A DNA stretch of 64,000 nucleotides from Microbacterium sp. AG238 (GTDB lineage Bacteria > Actinomycetota > Actinomycetes > Actinomycetales > Microbacteriaceae): contig NZ_RAQC01000001.1 of the NCBI RefSeq assembly GCF_003610405.1, positions 1,674,001 through 1,738,000 on the forward strand, read 5' to 3'. The notes beneath the pieces were generated by a model. The model searched no databases, was not told the DNA's origin, and saw nothing but the letters and a program-made list of their open reading frames with translations. The translations under genes were made by a program, and so were the position numbers. Position 1 is the first letter of the stretch; every line of letters begins with the position of its first letter. Below are positions 37,024 through 45,995 of the stretch, piece by piece.

Positions 37024-37215
37024 TCAGGGGGTCGAGCTATCGGGCGTCGGCGCGGCGAGCCCGCGGGCCGCACGCTCCTGCGCCTCGATCTTCGCGTACG
37101 CCCGGCGCTCGGTGCGATCCATGCGCAGGATGCCGCGGAGGACGAAGACGAAGAGCACCGAGACCACCAGGGTCGGCAGCAGCGACCAGATGACCGCGCT
37201 CACGTATTCGTCCAT
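37024..37215 (-). CDS. Small single-pass membrane protein
   Basis: 63 aa: one helix (AVIWSLLPTLVVSVLFVFVLRGIL) and a basic/acidic cytoplasmic tail (RMDRTERRAYAKIEAQERAARG). ATG 37215 has TACGAT ending 7 nt upstream, plus AGGGGG. Its -10 shares a base with the stop codon of the upstream DUF4192 gene. Unknown function, but a conserved-looking lysine/arginine heptad tail typical of small actinobacterial membrane proteins. Confidence 0.75.
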   Translation of the reverse strand: MDEYVSAVIWSLLPTLVVSVLFVFVLRGILRMDRTERRAYAKIEAQERAARGLAAPTPDSSTP

Positions 37216-37220
37216 GCCCC

Positions 37221-38390
37221 CTATCGTACGTGTCCCCGCTGATGAAAGGCCCAGTCGGGGAGGTGACCGATCTGCGCGAACGACAGCAGGATCTCGGCGA
37301 GCCCGTGATCGGGGTCGATCTCCAGGGCGCGCTCGGCGTACGACGCGGCGTGCGTGGAGCGCCCGAGCGCCCAGGCGAGCCACGCGCACAGCGCGAGCGG
37401 CCCCGGCCGCAATCGGCGCGGAGCCAGCGCGGCGACCTCGCGCACCACCGCGAGCGCGGCCAGCAGCCGGTCGGGATCGGGCCGGTCGCCGTCACCCCAC
37501 ATGATCCGGCCGAGCCGCTCGGGATACTCCTCGCCTTCCTCCCACCGGCGCTGCGCATCGAGGGCGTCGTCGCCGCGGCCGGCATCCGTCGCCCACTGCA
37601 CGAGGGCCACGTCACGCAGTGAGGGACGCGAGAGGCACCACACCAGCAGCGCCACGACGAGGGGGTCGAGGTCGGCGGGATCGCCCTCGAGCACCCGCTC
37701 GAACAGTCGCGGCGGATCGTCGAGCTCGCACGCGGCCTCGAGCGCCGCCTGGTCGACGCTGCCCGCGCCGTCCGTCTCACCGCGCGGCCGCCGACGACCA
37801 CCGCCCACCCGCGGTATGCCGCACAGCACCGCGAGCGCCGCTTCGAGCGAGCGCAGTGCGCCGCCCACCACGCGGCGTTCCGCGGCGCTGCGTCGCGGCA
37901 GGTCCGCGCCGGCAGCGTGGTCGCGATCGATCGCCGTGCCGGGGCCTGGATCACCGTGGCGTGCAGCGGCCCGTTCGATCTCGCTCAGCGGCCTCCCACC
38001 CGCCGGGCACGACGCGTCGAGGTGCGACCCCCAGCCGTCCGTCGCGACGGTCAGCAGATCGACGACCCGCACGCCGCAGACGTCGGCCGCCCGGCTGACC
38101 GCCGCCAATACGGGGACCCCCGGCAGCCCGTCACCCGCGGACTCGGGAGCGTACGCGATCGCCGTCAGGGCATCGGCATCCGGGATGCGGCACACCATTC
38201 CGACGATCGTCGCGGCGGCGCTGTCGAGGTCGCCGAGCGCGCCGGTCGGCAAGTCGACCCGCATCGCGCCGAGGCTCCGGGAACCGGCGAACGGCACCAC
38301 CACGAGGCTGCGGCTCGGGGCGAAGCCGAGCAGATGAGGAACGAGGGAGAGGAAGTGCGCGGCATCCGCGGCGCGAACAGTCGTGGTCAT
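37221..38390 (-). CDS. DUF4192-family protein
   Basis: 389 aa, no signal or membrane helix. The N-terminal part matches the actinobacterial DUF4192 pattern (FLSLVPHLLGFAPSRSLVVVPF, GALRVDLP-like, WCLSRPSLRDVAL). The C-terminal part resembles the tetratricopeptide-like region (LALCAWLAWALGRSTHAASYAERALEIDPDHGLAE). Function in the family is not established. ATG 38390 is chosen because it fits the family start (TVRAADAAHFLSLVPHLLG). Confidence 0.85.
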   Translation of the reverse strand: MTTTVRAADAAHFLSLVPHLLGFAPSRSLVVVPFAGSRSLGAMRVDLPTGALGDLDSAAATIVGMVCRIPDADALTAIAYAPESAGDGLPGVPVLAAVSRAADVCGVRVVDLLTVATDGWGSHLDASCPAGGRPLSEIERAAARHGDPGPGTAIDRDHAAGADLPRRSAAERRVVGGALRSLEAALAVLCGIPRVGGGRRRPRGETDGAGSVDQAALEAACELDDPPRLFERVLEGDPADLDPLVVALLVWCLSRPSLRDVALVQWATDAGRGDDALDAQRRWEEGEEYPERLGRIMWGDGDRPDPDRLLAALAVVREVAALAPRRLRPGPLALCAWLAWALGRSTHAASYAERALEIDPDHGLAEILLSFAQIGHLPDWAFHQRGHVR

Positions 38391-38485
38391 GCAGACCAGG
38401 CTGGCGCCGGGCGCGAGGGTGCGGAGATCGTCCGAGGCAGGATGTGGAAACCCTGCCCGGTGCTTTCCCCTCGCAGGAACCGCGG

Positions 38486-40003
38486 CTACTTGACCAGGGG
38501 GAAGAGGATCGTCTCGCGGATGCCGAGGCCCGTGATCGCCATCAGCAGGCGGTCGATGCCCATGCCCATGCCGCCGGTGGGCGGCATCCCGTGCTCGAGC
38601 GCGCGCAGGAACTCCTCGTCGACGCGCATCGCCTCGTCGTCGCCGCGGGCGCCGAGCTTGGCCTGCTCCACGAAACGCTCGCGCTGGATGACCGGATCGA
38701 CGAGCTCGGAGTACCCGGTCGCCAGCTCGAACCCGCGCACGTACAGGTCCCACTTCTCCACGACTCCCGCGATCGTGCGGTGCTCGCGGACGAGCGGTGA
38801 CGTGTCGACGGGGAAGTCCATGACGAAGGTGGGCCGCTCGAGCCCGCCCTTGACGAAGTGCTCCCAGAGCTCTTCGACGAGCTTGCCGTGCGTCGCCACC
38901 TTCTCGGGCACGACGACGCCCACCTCCGCCGCGAGCGCCTGCAGCTCGTCGAGCGAGGTGGCAGGGGTGATGTCGCGCCCCGCGGCGGCCGAGAGCGAGT
39001 CGTACATCGAGATGCGGTCCCAGTCGCCGCCGAGATCGAACTCGGTGCCGTCGGCCCACGTGACGGTCGTCGACCCCGCGACGGCCACGGCCGCGTTCTG
39101 GATGAGCTCCTGCGTCAGATCGGCGATGCCGTTGTAGTCGCTGTACGCCTGGTAGGCCTCGAGCATCGCGAACTCGGGGCTGTGGGTCGAGTCGGCACCC
39201 TCGTTGCGGAAGTTACGGTTGATCTCGAACACGCGGTCGATGCCGCCCACGACGGCGCGCTTGAGGAACAACTCGGGCGCGATGCGCAGGAACAGCTCGG
39301 TGTCGAAGGCGTTCGAGTGGGTGATGAACGGGCGCGCGGCCGCGCCACCGTGCTGCACCTGCAGCATCGGGGTCTCGACCTCGAGGAAGCCATGCGCCTC
39401 GAAGGTGCGGCGCAGTGAAGCGTTGACCTTCGCCCGGGCCACGACGGTCTCGCGCGCGGTGTCGCGCACGATGAGGTCGAGGAAGCGCGAACGCACGCGG
39501 CTCTCCTCGCTGAGCTCGGAGTGGAGGTTCGGCAGCGGCAAAAGGGCCTTCGACGCGATCTGCCAGCTGCTCACCATGATCGACAGCTCGCCGCGGCGGC
39601 TGGAGATGACCTGGCCGGTGACCGAGACGTGGTCGCCCAGGTCGACGAGCTCCTTCCACGCCTGCAGCGACTCCTCGCCGACCTCGGCGAGCGAGACCAT
39701 GGCCTGGATGCGGCTGCCGTCGCCGGCCTGCAGCGACGCGAAGCACAGCTTGCCGGTGTTGCGGCTGAACACGACGCGCCCCGCGACCGATGCGACCACG
39801 CCGGTCTCGGCGCCCGCCTCGAGGTCGGCGTAGCGCTCGCGCAGCGAGGGGATCGTGTCGGTGACGGCCACGGCGACGGGATAGGCGCCGCCCGCGGCAT
39901 CCGCTCGCTCGCTCAGCAGCCGCTCGCGCTTGGCGAGGCGCACGGCCTTCTGCTCGATGACGTCGTCGGCGTCGTCGACGGGGGGCACGGGCGCGTCGCT
40001 CAT
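38486..40003 (-). CDS. lysS: Lysyl-tRNA synthetase, class II
   Basis: 505 aa. N-terminal OB-fold anticodon-binding domain (about 65-165, VASVAGRVVFSRNTGKLCFASLQ). The class II catalytic core has motif 1 (FLEVETPMLQ), motif 2 (FEINRNFRNEGADSTHSPEF) and motif 3 (GMGMGIDRLLM). ATG 40003 has a GAGGAG RBS and a TAGACT box about 30 nt further upstream. Essential for translation. Confidence 0.97.
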   Translation of the reverse strand: MSDAPVPPVDDADDVIEQKAVRLAKRERLLSERADAAGGAYPVAVAVTDTIPSLRERYADLEAGAETGVVASVAGRVVFSRNTGKLCFASLQAGDGSRIQAMVSLAEVGEESLQAWKELVDLGDHVSVTGQVISSRRGELSIMVSSWQIASKALLPLPNLHSELSEESRVRSRFLDLIVRDTARETVVARAKVNASLRRTFEAHGFLEVETPMLQVQHGGAAARPFITHSNAFDTELFLRIAPELFLKRAVVGGIDRVFEINRNFRNEGADSTHSPEFAMLEAYQAYSDYNGIADLTQELIQNAAVAVAGSTTVTWADGTEFDLGGDWDRISMYDSLSAAAGRDITPATSLDELQALAAEVGVVVPEKVATHGKLVEELWEHFVKGGLERPTFVMDFPVDTSPLVREHRTIAGVVEKWDLYVRGFELATGYSELVDPVIQRERFVEQAKLGARGDDEAMRVDEEFLRALEHGMPPTGGMGMGIDRLLMAITGLGIRETILFPLVK

Positions 40004-40087
40004 GGCAGAAAAACTCCTCGGGATTCGACGTGCCAGTCTACCGAGCGCGTCACGCGTGCTTGGCGATACACCCGCCGGACCGGCCCC

Positions 40088-40726
40088 CTACGCGATCGCC
40101 CCGCGGGCAACTCGCAGTCCGATGTCGTCGTGAGCGCTGTCGGGGCGAGCCCCGCGGCGCGTGCCGGCCCGGACGGTCGTCGCGGCGTCGGCGAACCCGC
40201 CCCCGCGGAACACGCGGTCGCGCGACCCCGTGTCGGGGGCGAAAAGGTCCCAGCACCACTCCGAGACGTTGCCGAGCATGTCGAACAGGCCGAAGAGGTT
40301 CGGATGCCGCCCGCCCACGTTCTGCGGCGACGAGAGGTTGTCGGCAGCGGTCCAGGCGATCTCGGCGAGCGGTCCGTACTGCGCGGCCCGCGAGCCCGCG
40401 CGGCAGGCGTACTCCCATTCGCGCTCGGTCGGCAGCCGGTACCCGTCGGAGTCGTCGTACCAGCGCACCTCGTCGCCGTCGACCGCGTAGGCGGGATCCA
40501 GTCCCTCCCACTCCGACAGCGCGTTGCAGAACCGCACCGCGCGCAGCCACGACAGCTGCACCGCCGGACGCCGTGGGTACCCGGCCGTCACCCCGAGCAC
40601 CTCGCCGAGCTGTTCCTCGGTCACGGGGTACACGCCGATCTCGAAGGACTCGACCCACGGCGCGCGGCCGGCGCCGGCGACCGGCAGCTGACCGGCGGGG
40701 ATGCGGGTGAGCTCGAGGTCGCTCAC
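40088..40726 (-). CDS. SUMF1/formylglycine-generating-like domain protein lacking the catalytic Cys
   Basis: 212 aa. Fold motifs of SUMF1: FEIGVYPVTEEQ, YRLPTEREWEYACRAG, NLFGLFDMLGNVSEWCWD, RVFRGGGFADAA, DDIGLRVAR. True formylglycine-generating enzymes need a Cys pair in the RGGSxxC region; here those positions are Ala, so oxidative activity is unlikely. It may act as a binding or EgtB-like scaffold. GTG 40726 overlaps the stop of the DUF2520 gene. In related genomes I would expect panC at this place. Confidence 0.85.
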   Translation of the reverse strand: MSDLELTRIPAGQLPVAGAGRAPWVESFEIGVYPVTEEQLGEVLGVTAGYPRRPAVQLSWLRAVRFCNALSEWEGLDPAYAVDGDEVRWYDDSDGYRLPTEREWEYACRAGSRAAQYGPLAEIAWTAADNLSSPQNVGGRHPNLFGLFDMLGNVSEWCWDLFAPDTGSRDRVFRGGGFADAATTVRAGTRRGARPDSAHDDIGLRVARGAIA

Positions 40727-41427
40727 AGGAGCTCGTCGTCGGGGCTCGCGCCCCGCCCCGCGGCGGTCAGCGCACGTTCGACGGTCGAGTGCACGAGGGT
40801 CGAGAGGAAGCGGCCCGGGTTGGGCACGCCGGCATCCTCGAGCAGGGAGGCCGACTGCTGCACGATCGAGGCGGCGAACTGGGTCGCGGTCGCGATCGCC
40901 TCGCCGTAGGCGGGCCGGTCGGCATCGGCGACGACGACGGGCTCGCAGCCCAGCTCGACGGCGAGAGCCTGTCCGATCGGCAGGACGGCGGCCGGCGCTG
41001 TCACCGCGGCGTACGCACCCGTGAGCTGGCGCAGGTCGAGGGTCGATCCGGTGAAGGCGATGGCGGGATGCACGGCGAGTGGGATGGCTCCTCGCGCGGC
41101 GGCCGGCGCGAGCACGTCGAGACCGTGCCCGGGGTCGGTGTGCAGCACGAGCTGCCCCACCTGCCAGGCTCCGAGCTCGGCGAGACCGCTCACGAGCGGG
41201 CCCAGCTCGTCGTGGGGCACCGCGATGACGACGAGCTCGCTGCGGCGCACGACCTCGTCGGCGTCGAGAACCGGGACCCCGGGGATCACCGCGTCCACGC
41301 GCTCGCGGTCGGATCCCGCGGTGACACCGGTCAGCGCGTGGCCGGCGCCCGCGAGCGCGGCACCGATCACGGGTCCGACCCGGCCGGCTCCGATGATGCC
41401 GACGCCCAGGCGCGAGCTCGCGCTCAT
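40723..41427 (-). CDS. Rossmann-fold protein with DUF2520
   Basis: 234 aa. The N-terminal NAD(P)-binding fold (VGIIGAGRVGPVIGAALAGAGH) resembles F420/NADP oxidoreductase and ketopantoate-reductase-like proteins. The DUF2520 C-terminal part (LAVHPAIAFTGSTLDLRQLTG, AIATATQFAASIVQQSASLL) completes it. ATGA overlaps the PH-protein stop. Often linked to pantothenate genes, so a CoA-related role is suspected but not shown. Confidence 0.88.
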   Translation of the reverse strand: MSASSRLGVGIIGAGRVGPVIGAALAGAGHALTGVTAGSDRERVDAVIPGVPVLDADEVVRRSELVVIAVPHDELGPLVSGLAELGAWQVGQLVLHTDPGHGLDVLAPAAARGAIPLAVHPAIAFTGSTLDLRQLTGAYAAVTAPAAVLPIGQALAVELGCEPVVVADADRPAYGEAIATATQFAASIVQQSASLLEDAGVPNPGRFLSTLVHSTVERALTAAGRGASPDDELL

Positions 41428-43211
41428 CTGCCCTCCCCCGCGGTGTCGTCCGCGCGCGGCGGCACGTACGGCGGCGGGGGCACGGCGCCCGGCGGAAGCT
41501 CGGTCGCGCCGACCGGCGGGGGCAACGGCACCGACGTTCCGGGCACGGCGAATCTCGCCTGCTCCGGGCTCGGCGAGGAGAGCACCGGCTCAGCGGCATC
41601 CGTCGTCTCGGCCCAGCGGTGCGAGCGGTCCGATGCGGCGGCCGAGACCGCCAGCTCGGCGACCCGCTCGAATGCCGCGATCACGTCGTCGCGGTCGATG
41701 CCCGCGACCGCGGTGAGCACCGGGCCCGACACCGTGTGAGCGCGCAGAGACGCGACCCGCAGCGCGCGTGAGACCGGCCCCTGGTGCAGCGCGACCGACT
41801 GCAGCCGCGCGAGCGGCAGCACCGCGAGCATGCGCCAGATCAGCCCGCGCCGCAGCATCAGCAGGTCGCCCGTGATCGCGAGGCCGTTGCGCCGCCACGA
41901 CAGCGGACGCACGATGCGTGCTCGTCGCGGCGTCGTCACGTATCCCCCGGCGGACGAGCCGCCGAGCACACCGTCGCGGACGATCGCCGCGCGCTCCTCC
42001 TCGGCGACCGACGGCAGGATGAGGCCGAGCACCCGCTCGACGTCGGCGAGCGTGCCGACGGGGAGGACGGTGGTGAACTGATCGGTCGTCGTGTCGGACG
42101 CGCTGCGGCCGGTCATGCGGTTGATCCGCACCGTCCACCATCCGAACCCGCGCCAGAGGATGGACTGCGTGATCTCGACCGCGTGGATGCGCCCGGGAGG
42201 CAGGATCTCCGACACGGTCGTGAGCAGACCGAACGTCACGCGGACACCGTCGCGCGTCGGCGCGATGGAGTACCGCAGCGACCGCACGATCGTCCGCACC
42301 CAGTAGGCGCCGAATCCGAGCAGCGCCGGGAAGTAGGCGAACAGCACCCAGAACACACCCTGCGACAGCGCGATCGCGAGCGCGGTCGCGCCCGCGAGGA
42401 TCACGACGGTGCCCCAGCTGGCGAATTGCGACCCGATCAGGCGGCCAGCCGGGATGCGCACGACGGACTCGGGCTCGGCGGCATCCGCGTCGTCACCCTC
42501 GATCAGACCGGTGAGGCCGCGAGCGACGGTGTCGGCGACCGCGATGCGCGCTCCACCGGCGGCTGCCGCGGCTGCTCGCTGTTCGGCGAGGCGCTGCCCC
42601 GAGGCCAGCCGCAGGATGTCGGCGCGAATCGTCTCGGCGTTGCCGGTCGAGAGGTATTCGAGCTTGACGTTCGCGTCGGCACCCGCGCCGACGATCTCGA
42701 GCTTCGCGGCTCCGAGAAGTCGCGCGACCGCGGGCCGGGTGAGGTTGACGCCCTGCACGCGGTCGAGCGGCGCGCGGCGCTGGGTGCGCGAGAGGATGCC
42801 GCTGCGCACCTCGACGTCGTCCTCGGTGATGCGGAACGTGTGGAACCGCCACGACAGGTAGAACGCCCCGATGATGACGGCGAGCACGCCGACGGTGACG
42901 AGCAGGGCGATGAGGACGAGGTTGTTGGCCAGCACCCACCCGATCGGATCGCCGGCCGCCTCGTACTCCTCCCACTCGTCGATCGGAACGTCGGGGGCGA
43001 AGGCCGGCACGAAGATGCTGATGAGCCGGTCGCGCATGTTCGCGACGACGATGCCGAGCACGACGAGCAGCGCGAGGCCGCCGCGCAGCAGCGGTGTGAG
43101 CGGATGCAGCCGGTGCCACTCGCCGTCGCTGAGAGGCGACCGGACGAGCGCGGCGGGCGGGGCGGATACCCCGGCGTCGGCCGTAGGCGGGTTCGGGACG
43201 GGGTCGGTCAC
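41424..43211 (-). CDS. Membrane protein with multiple bacterial PH (bPH2) domains
   Basis: 595 aa. Two N-terminal membrane helices, a bPH2 domain (FRITEDDVEVRSGILSRTQRRAPLDRVQGVNL), two more helices (around 250-300), a second (DGVRVTFGLLTTVSEILPPGRIHAVEI) and a third PH domain (LAITGDLLMLRRGLIWRMLAVLPLARLQSVAL). Pro-rich C-terminal tail. GTG 43211 overlaps the partner's stop. YdbS/YdbT-like pairs of this kind are widespread; the function is unknown, with membrane stress/resistance roles proposed for Bacillus relatives. Confidence 0.88.
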   Translation of the reverse strand: MTDPVPNPPTADAGVSAPPAALVRSPLSDGEWHRLHPLTPLLRGGLALLVVLGIVVANMRDRLISIFVPAFAPDVPIDEWEEYEAAGDPIGWVLANNLVLIALLVTVGVLAVIIGAFYLSWRFHTFRITEDDVEVRSGILSRTQRRAPLDRVQGVNLTRPAVARLLGAAKLEIVGAGADANVKLEYLSTGNAETIRADILRLASGQRLAEQRAAAAAAGGARIAVADTVARGLTGLIEGDDADAAEPESVVRIPAGRLIGSQFASWGTVVILAGATALAIALSQGVFWVLFAYFPALLGFGAYWVRTIVRSLRYSIAPTRDGVRVTFGLLTTVSEILPPGRIHAVEITQSILWRGFGWWTVRINRMTGRSASDTTTDQFTTVLPVGTLADVERVLGLILPSVAEEERAAIVRDGVLGGSSAGGYVTTPRRARIVRPLSWRRNGLAITGDLLMLRRGLIWRMLAVLPLARLQSVALHQGPVSRALRVASLRAHTVSGPVLTAVAGIDRDDVIAAFERVAELAVSAAASDRSHRWAETTDAAEPVLSSPSPEQARFAVPGTSVPLPPPVGATELPPGAVPPPPYVPPRADDTAGEGR

Positions 43212-43816
43212 AGCCCGGTCCGCCGCGATTCCGCCACCGACATCAGGTGGTCGCGCAGCGCCTCGGCGGCCTGCTGCGTGAGGCCCGGGATCACGACCCC
43301 CGTCGCTGCGGCGGCCGTCACGAACTTCAGCTGCGCGATCCCGAAGCCGCGGTCGAGCGGCCCGTGCGTGATGTCGACGAGCTGCATGCGGCCGTACGGC
43401 ACGGCGACCATGCGCTGCCACAGGATGCCGCGGCGGAAGACGAGGTCGTCCTCGCGCAGCTGATAGCCGATCGAGCGCACCTGGCGCGGCAGGATCGCCA
43501 TGCCCGCGAGGGTCAGCACGATCAGGATGATGCCGGGGATGAGCGCCCATCGCTGGTCGGCCACCAGGAGCAGCACGAGCATCACGGCGACGATGATCGC
43601 CAGGACGAAACCGTTGCTGATCAGCTGAACGGCGAGGTACTTGCGCGAGATCTGGTGCCACACGCCCTGCTCGAGAGCGAGACGTCCGGCCCCGCGGGGC
43701 TCGCGGATGCGGTCATAGGTGCCGGCATCGAGGGTCGCGTCGATCGTGCCGGACTCCGCAGCGTCAGTGGTGGGAGGGAGTGGCGTCGGGCTCGGGTGGT
43801 CCGGGCTGGTCGTCAT
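43208..43816 (-). CDS. bPH2-domain membrane protein, small partner
   Basis: 202 aa: a hydrophilic start of about 50, two helices (FVLAIIVAVMLVLLLV; LIPGIILIVLTLAGMA) and one bPH2 domain (YQLREDDLVFRRGILWQRMVAVPYGRMQLVDITHGPLDRGFG). RBS GGAAGGA before ATG 43816. The assigned start overlaps DUF3180 by 53 bp, longer than the 4-bp overlaps of the rest of this block, so a later start is possible. Forms a coupled pair with the larger PH protein. Confidence 0.87.
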   Translation of the reverse strand: MTTSPDHPSPTPLPPTTDAAESGTIDATLDAGTYDRIREPRGAGRLALEQGVWHQISRKYLAVQLISNGFVLAIIVAVMLVLLLVADQRWALIPGIILIVLTLAGMAILPRQVRSIGYQLREDDLVFRRGILWQRMVAVPYGRMQLVDITHGPLDRGFGIAQLKFVTAAAATGVVIPGLTQQAAEALRDHLMSVAESRRTGL

Positions 43817-44252
43817 CGTCGTCCTTCCGAATGGTGCAGAGCTGTTCTGCGATCACGCCGGCCGCCACGAGCACCACGGCTCCGACGATCGCGGCGACGA
43901 CCGCTCCCGTTGAGCCTACTGACGGCGGGACGGGCCGTGTGAGAAGGAAGAGCAGGAGACCGACGCCGATGCCGCCGACGAGCGCTCCGACGATGCTCGA
44001 CGCCTTCGCCAACATCGCGACGCGAACCGCCCGGAACGGGTCGACCCGCGGAGCCTGGCCCCGGGTCGCCCGGCGGATCGGGAGGGCGAGGGCGATGACC
44101 GAGACGCCCAGCAGCACGAAGAGCACGGGGAGCATGACCGACGGAGTGAACGTCGCGCGGCCCGCGCCGGTGAGCAGCTGGTCGATGACGAACCCCGCGG
44201 CGATGCCCAGCACTGCCGCGACGACGAGGGTCGCGGGAGATGTGCGTCTCAC
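43764..44252 (-). CDS. DUF3180 membrane protein
   Basis: 162 aa with four predicted helices (ATLVVAAVLGIAAGFVID; MLPVLFVLLGVSVIALAL; ASSIVGALVGGIGVGLLLF; GAVVAAIVGAVVLVAAGVIAE), a pattern fitting the actinobacterial DUF3180 family usually found next to folK. Acidic tail with five consecutive Asp. GTG 44252 overlaps the folK stop. Confidence 0.85.
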   Translation of the reverse strand: MRRTSPATLVVAAVLGIAAGFVIDQLLTGAGRATFTPSVMLPVLFVLLGVSVIALALPIRRATRGQAPRVDPFRAVRVAMLAKASSIVGALVGGIGVGLLLFLLTRPVPPSVGSTGAVVAAIVGAVVLVAAGVIAEQLCTIRKDDDDDQPGPPEPDATPSHH

Positions 44253-44797
44253 GATGCACTCCCGGTCAGACCCGCCAGCAGCGCGTCGACCCGGCCGCGG
44301 CCGGGAAGCACGGCCTCGGGGTCGACGGCCAGCCACGGCCGGAGCACGAAATCGCGCTCGTGCGCGCGCGGGTGCGGCAGCACGAGCGTCGGGGTGTCGC
44401 AGACGACGTCGCCGTGTGCGATGAGGTCGAGGTCGAGCGTGCGATCCTGCCACCGGGCCTGATCGGCCGTCCGCGGAGCGCGACCATGGCGCTCCTCGAT
44501 CGCATGCAGATAGCCCAGCAGCACGCTGGGGGCCAGTCTCGTGTCGATGAGGGCGACCGTGTTGAGATAGGCCGGGGCCGCGGCATCCGGACCGTCGAGG
44601 GTCAGCGCGACCGTCTCGATCGGATCGGCGGCTCGCGCGACCCGGGTCAGGGGCAGCCGGTCGAGGTCGGCGATCGCGTGCTCGACCGTGGCGGCCCGGT
44701 CGCCGAGGTTCGCGCCGATCGCGACGACGGCTCGCCGCGTCAGCGCGCTCTCGGTGGGGCGGGGCTCGGGCGATTCCTGGGCGAGACGGCGGCTCAT
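44249..44797 (-). CDS. folK: 2-amino-4-hydroxy-6-hydroxymethyldihydropteridine pyrophosphokinase
   Basis: HPPK, 182 aa, makes the pyrophosphorylated pterin for FolP. Motifs: VVAIGANLGDR at the nucleotide site, and RWQDRTLDLDLIAHGD with PHPRAHERDFVLRPW in the pterin/ATP pocket. An N-terminal extension of about 20 residues precedes the core; a later GTG could be used. Start overlaps the folB stop by 4 bp. Confidence 0.95.
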   Translation of the reverse strand: MSRRLAQESPEPRPTESALTRRAVVAIGANLGDRAATVEHAIADLDRLPLTRVARAADPIETVALTLDGPDAAAPAYLNTVALIDTRLAPSVLLGYLHAIEERHGRAPRTADQARWQDRTLDLDLIAHGDVVCDTPTLVLPHPRAHERDFVLRPWLAVDPEAVLPGRGRVDALLAGLTGSAS

Positions 44798-45162
44798 CGG
44801 TTCTCCCGTCGGCGGGTGAGGGTCACACTGACGTCACCGAAAGGCACCGCGATGGGCGCCTGCGGCTTGTGCACGGTCACGGCGACGGCATCCACGCGGT
44901 CGAACGCGAAGGCCGCGCGCGCAATGCGGTCGGCGACCGTCTCGATGAGGTCGGCCGGCTCGCCCGACAGGATCGCGGCGACTCTCTCGGCCAGCTCGCC
45001 GTAGTGCACCGTATCGGCCACGTCGTCGCTCGCCGCGGCGTCGGCCAGCGACAGTTCCAGCTCGACGTCGGCGACGAACTCCTGCCCCTCGCGCCGTTCG
45101 TGCTCGTAGACCCCGTGATACCCGACGGCCCGGATGCCGCGCAGCGTGATGCGATCGCTCAT
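44794..45162 (-). CDS. folB: Dihydroneopterin aldolase
   Basis: 122 aa; cleaves dihydroneopterin to hydroxymethyldihydropterin and glycolaldehyde. Recognised from ITLRGIRAVGYHGVYEHERREGQEF with the catalytic Glu, and VTVHKPQAPI near the end with the catalytic Lys. ATGA overlap with folP, and the end overlaps folK. Confidence 0.95.
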   Translation of the reverse strand: MSDRITLRGIRAVGYHGVYEHERREGQEFVADVELELSLADAAASDDVADTVHYGELAERVAAILSGEPADLIETVADRIARAAFAFDRVDAVAVTVHKPQAPIAVPFGDVSVTLTRRRENR

Positions 45163-45995
45163 GGGGCCCCCCGCCACCGAGAGCGCACCGCCAGCGCGTC
45201 GCGTGTCGACTCGACGTCGTGCACGCGCACACCCCACGCTCCCACGTCGGCCGCGAGCACGCTCGTGACGGCGGTCGCGAGATCGCGCCGCGCCATGTCG
45301 GACGCGTCCGCTGCGTCGGCCCCGACATCCCCGCTGCCCGGGACGTCTCCGATGGCCTCGCGCAGGAATCCCTTGCGGCTCGTGCCGACGAGCACGCGCT
45401 TGCCGAGCCCGACGACACGGTCGAGGTGGTGCAGCACCGCCCAGTTCTGGTCGCCCCGCTTTCCGAAACCGATGCCGGGGTCGAGCACGATGCGTGAGGG
45501 GGCGATACCTGCCGCGATCGCAGCGCCCACGCGCTCCTGGAGCTCGGCGATCACTTCTCCGACGACGTCCTCGTACCGGGCGGCGGCGTACATGTCGGTC
45601 GCGTGTCCGCGCCAGTGCCCGATGACGACATCCGCGTCGGATGCCGCGACCGCGGCGAACATCTCGGGGTCGGCGAGCCCACCCGAGACGTCGTTGATGA
45701 TCCGGGCCCCCGCCGCGACCGCGGCCGACGCGGTGCCGGCGTTCATCGTGTCCACGCTCACCACGATGCCCCGCGCCGCGAGCGCCTCGATCACCGGGAC
45801 GACGCGCCCGCGCTCGACGTCGGGCTCGACGCGCTCGGCGCCCGGCCGGGTCGACTCGCCGCCGACGTCGACGATGTGCGCGCCGGCGCGTCGCAGAGCC
45901 TCGGCGTGACCGATCGCGACGTCGAGGTCGAGGTACCGACCGCCGTCGCTGAACGAGTCGGGCGTGATGTTGAGGATGCCCATGATCAGCGTCAT
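45159..45995 (-). CDS. folP: Dihydropteroate synthase
   Basis: 278 aa TIM-barrel enzyme, the sulfonamide target. LIMGILNITPDSFSDGG, VDVGGESTRPGA and VLVGTSRKGFL are the classic pterin-binding and PABA-binding segments. ATG 45995 overlaps the folE stop by 4 bp. Confidence 0.96.
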   Translation of the reverse strand: MTLIMGILNITPDSFSDGGRYLDLDVAIGHAEALRRAGAHIVDVGGESTRPGAERVEPDVERGRVVPVIEALAARGIVVSVDTMNAGTASAAVAAGARIINDVSGGLADPEMFAAVAASDADVVIGHWRGHATDMYAAARYEDVVGEVIAELQERVGAAIAAGIAPSRIVLDPGIGFGKRGDQNWAVLHHLDRVVGLGKRVLVGTSRKGFLREAIGDVPGSGDVGADAADASDMARRDLATAVTSVLAADVGAWGVRVHDVESTRDALAVRSRWRGAP

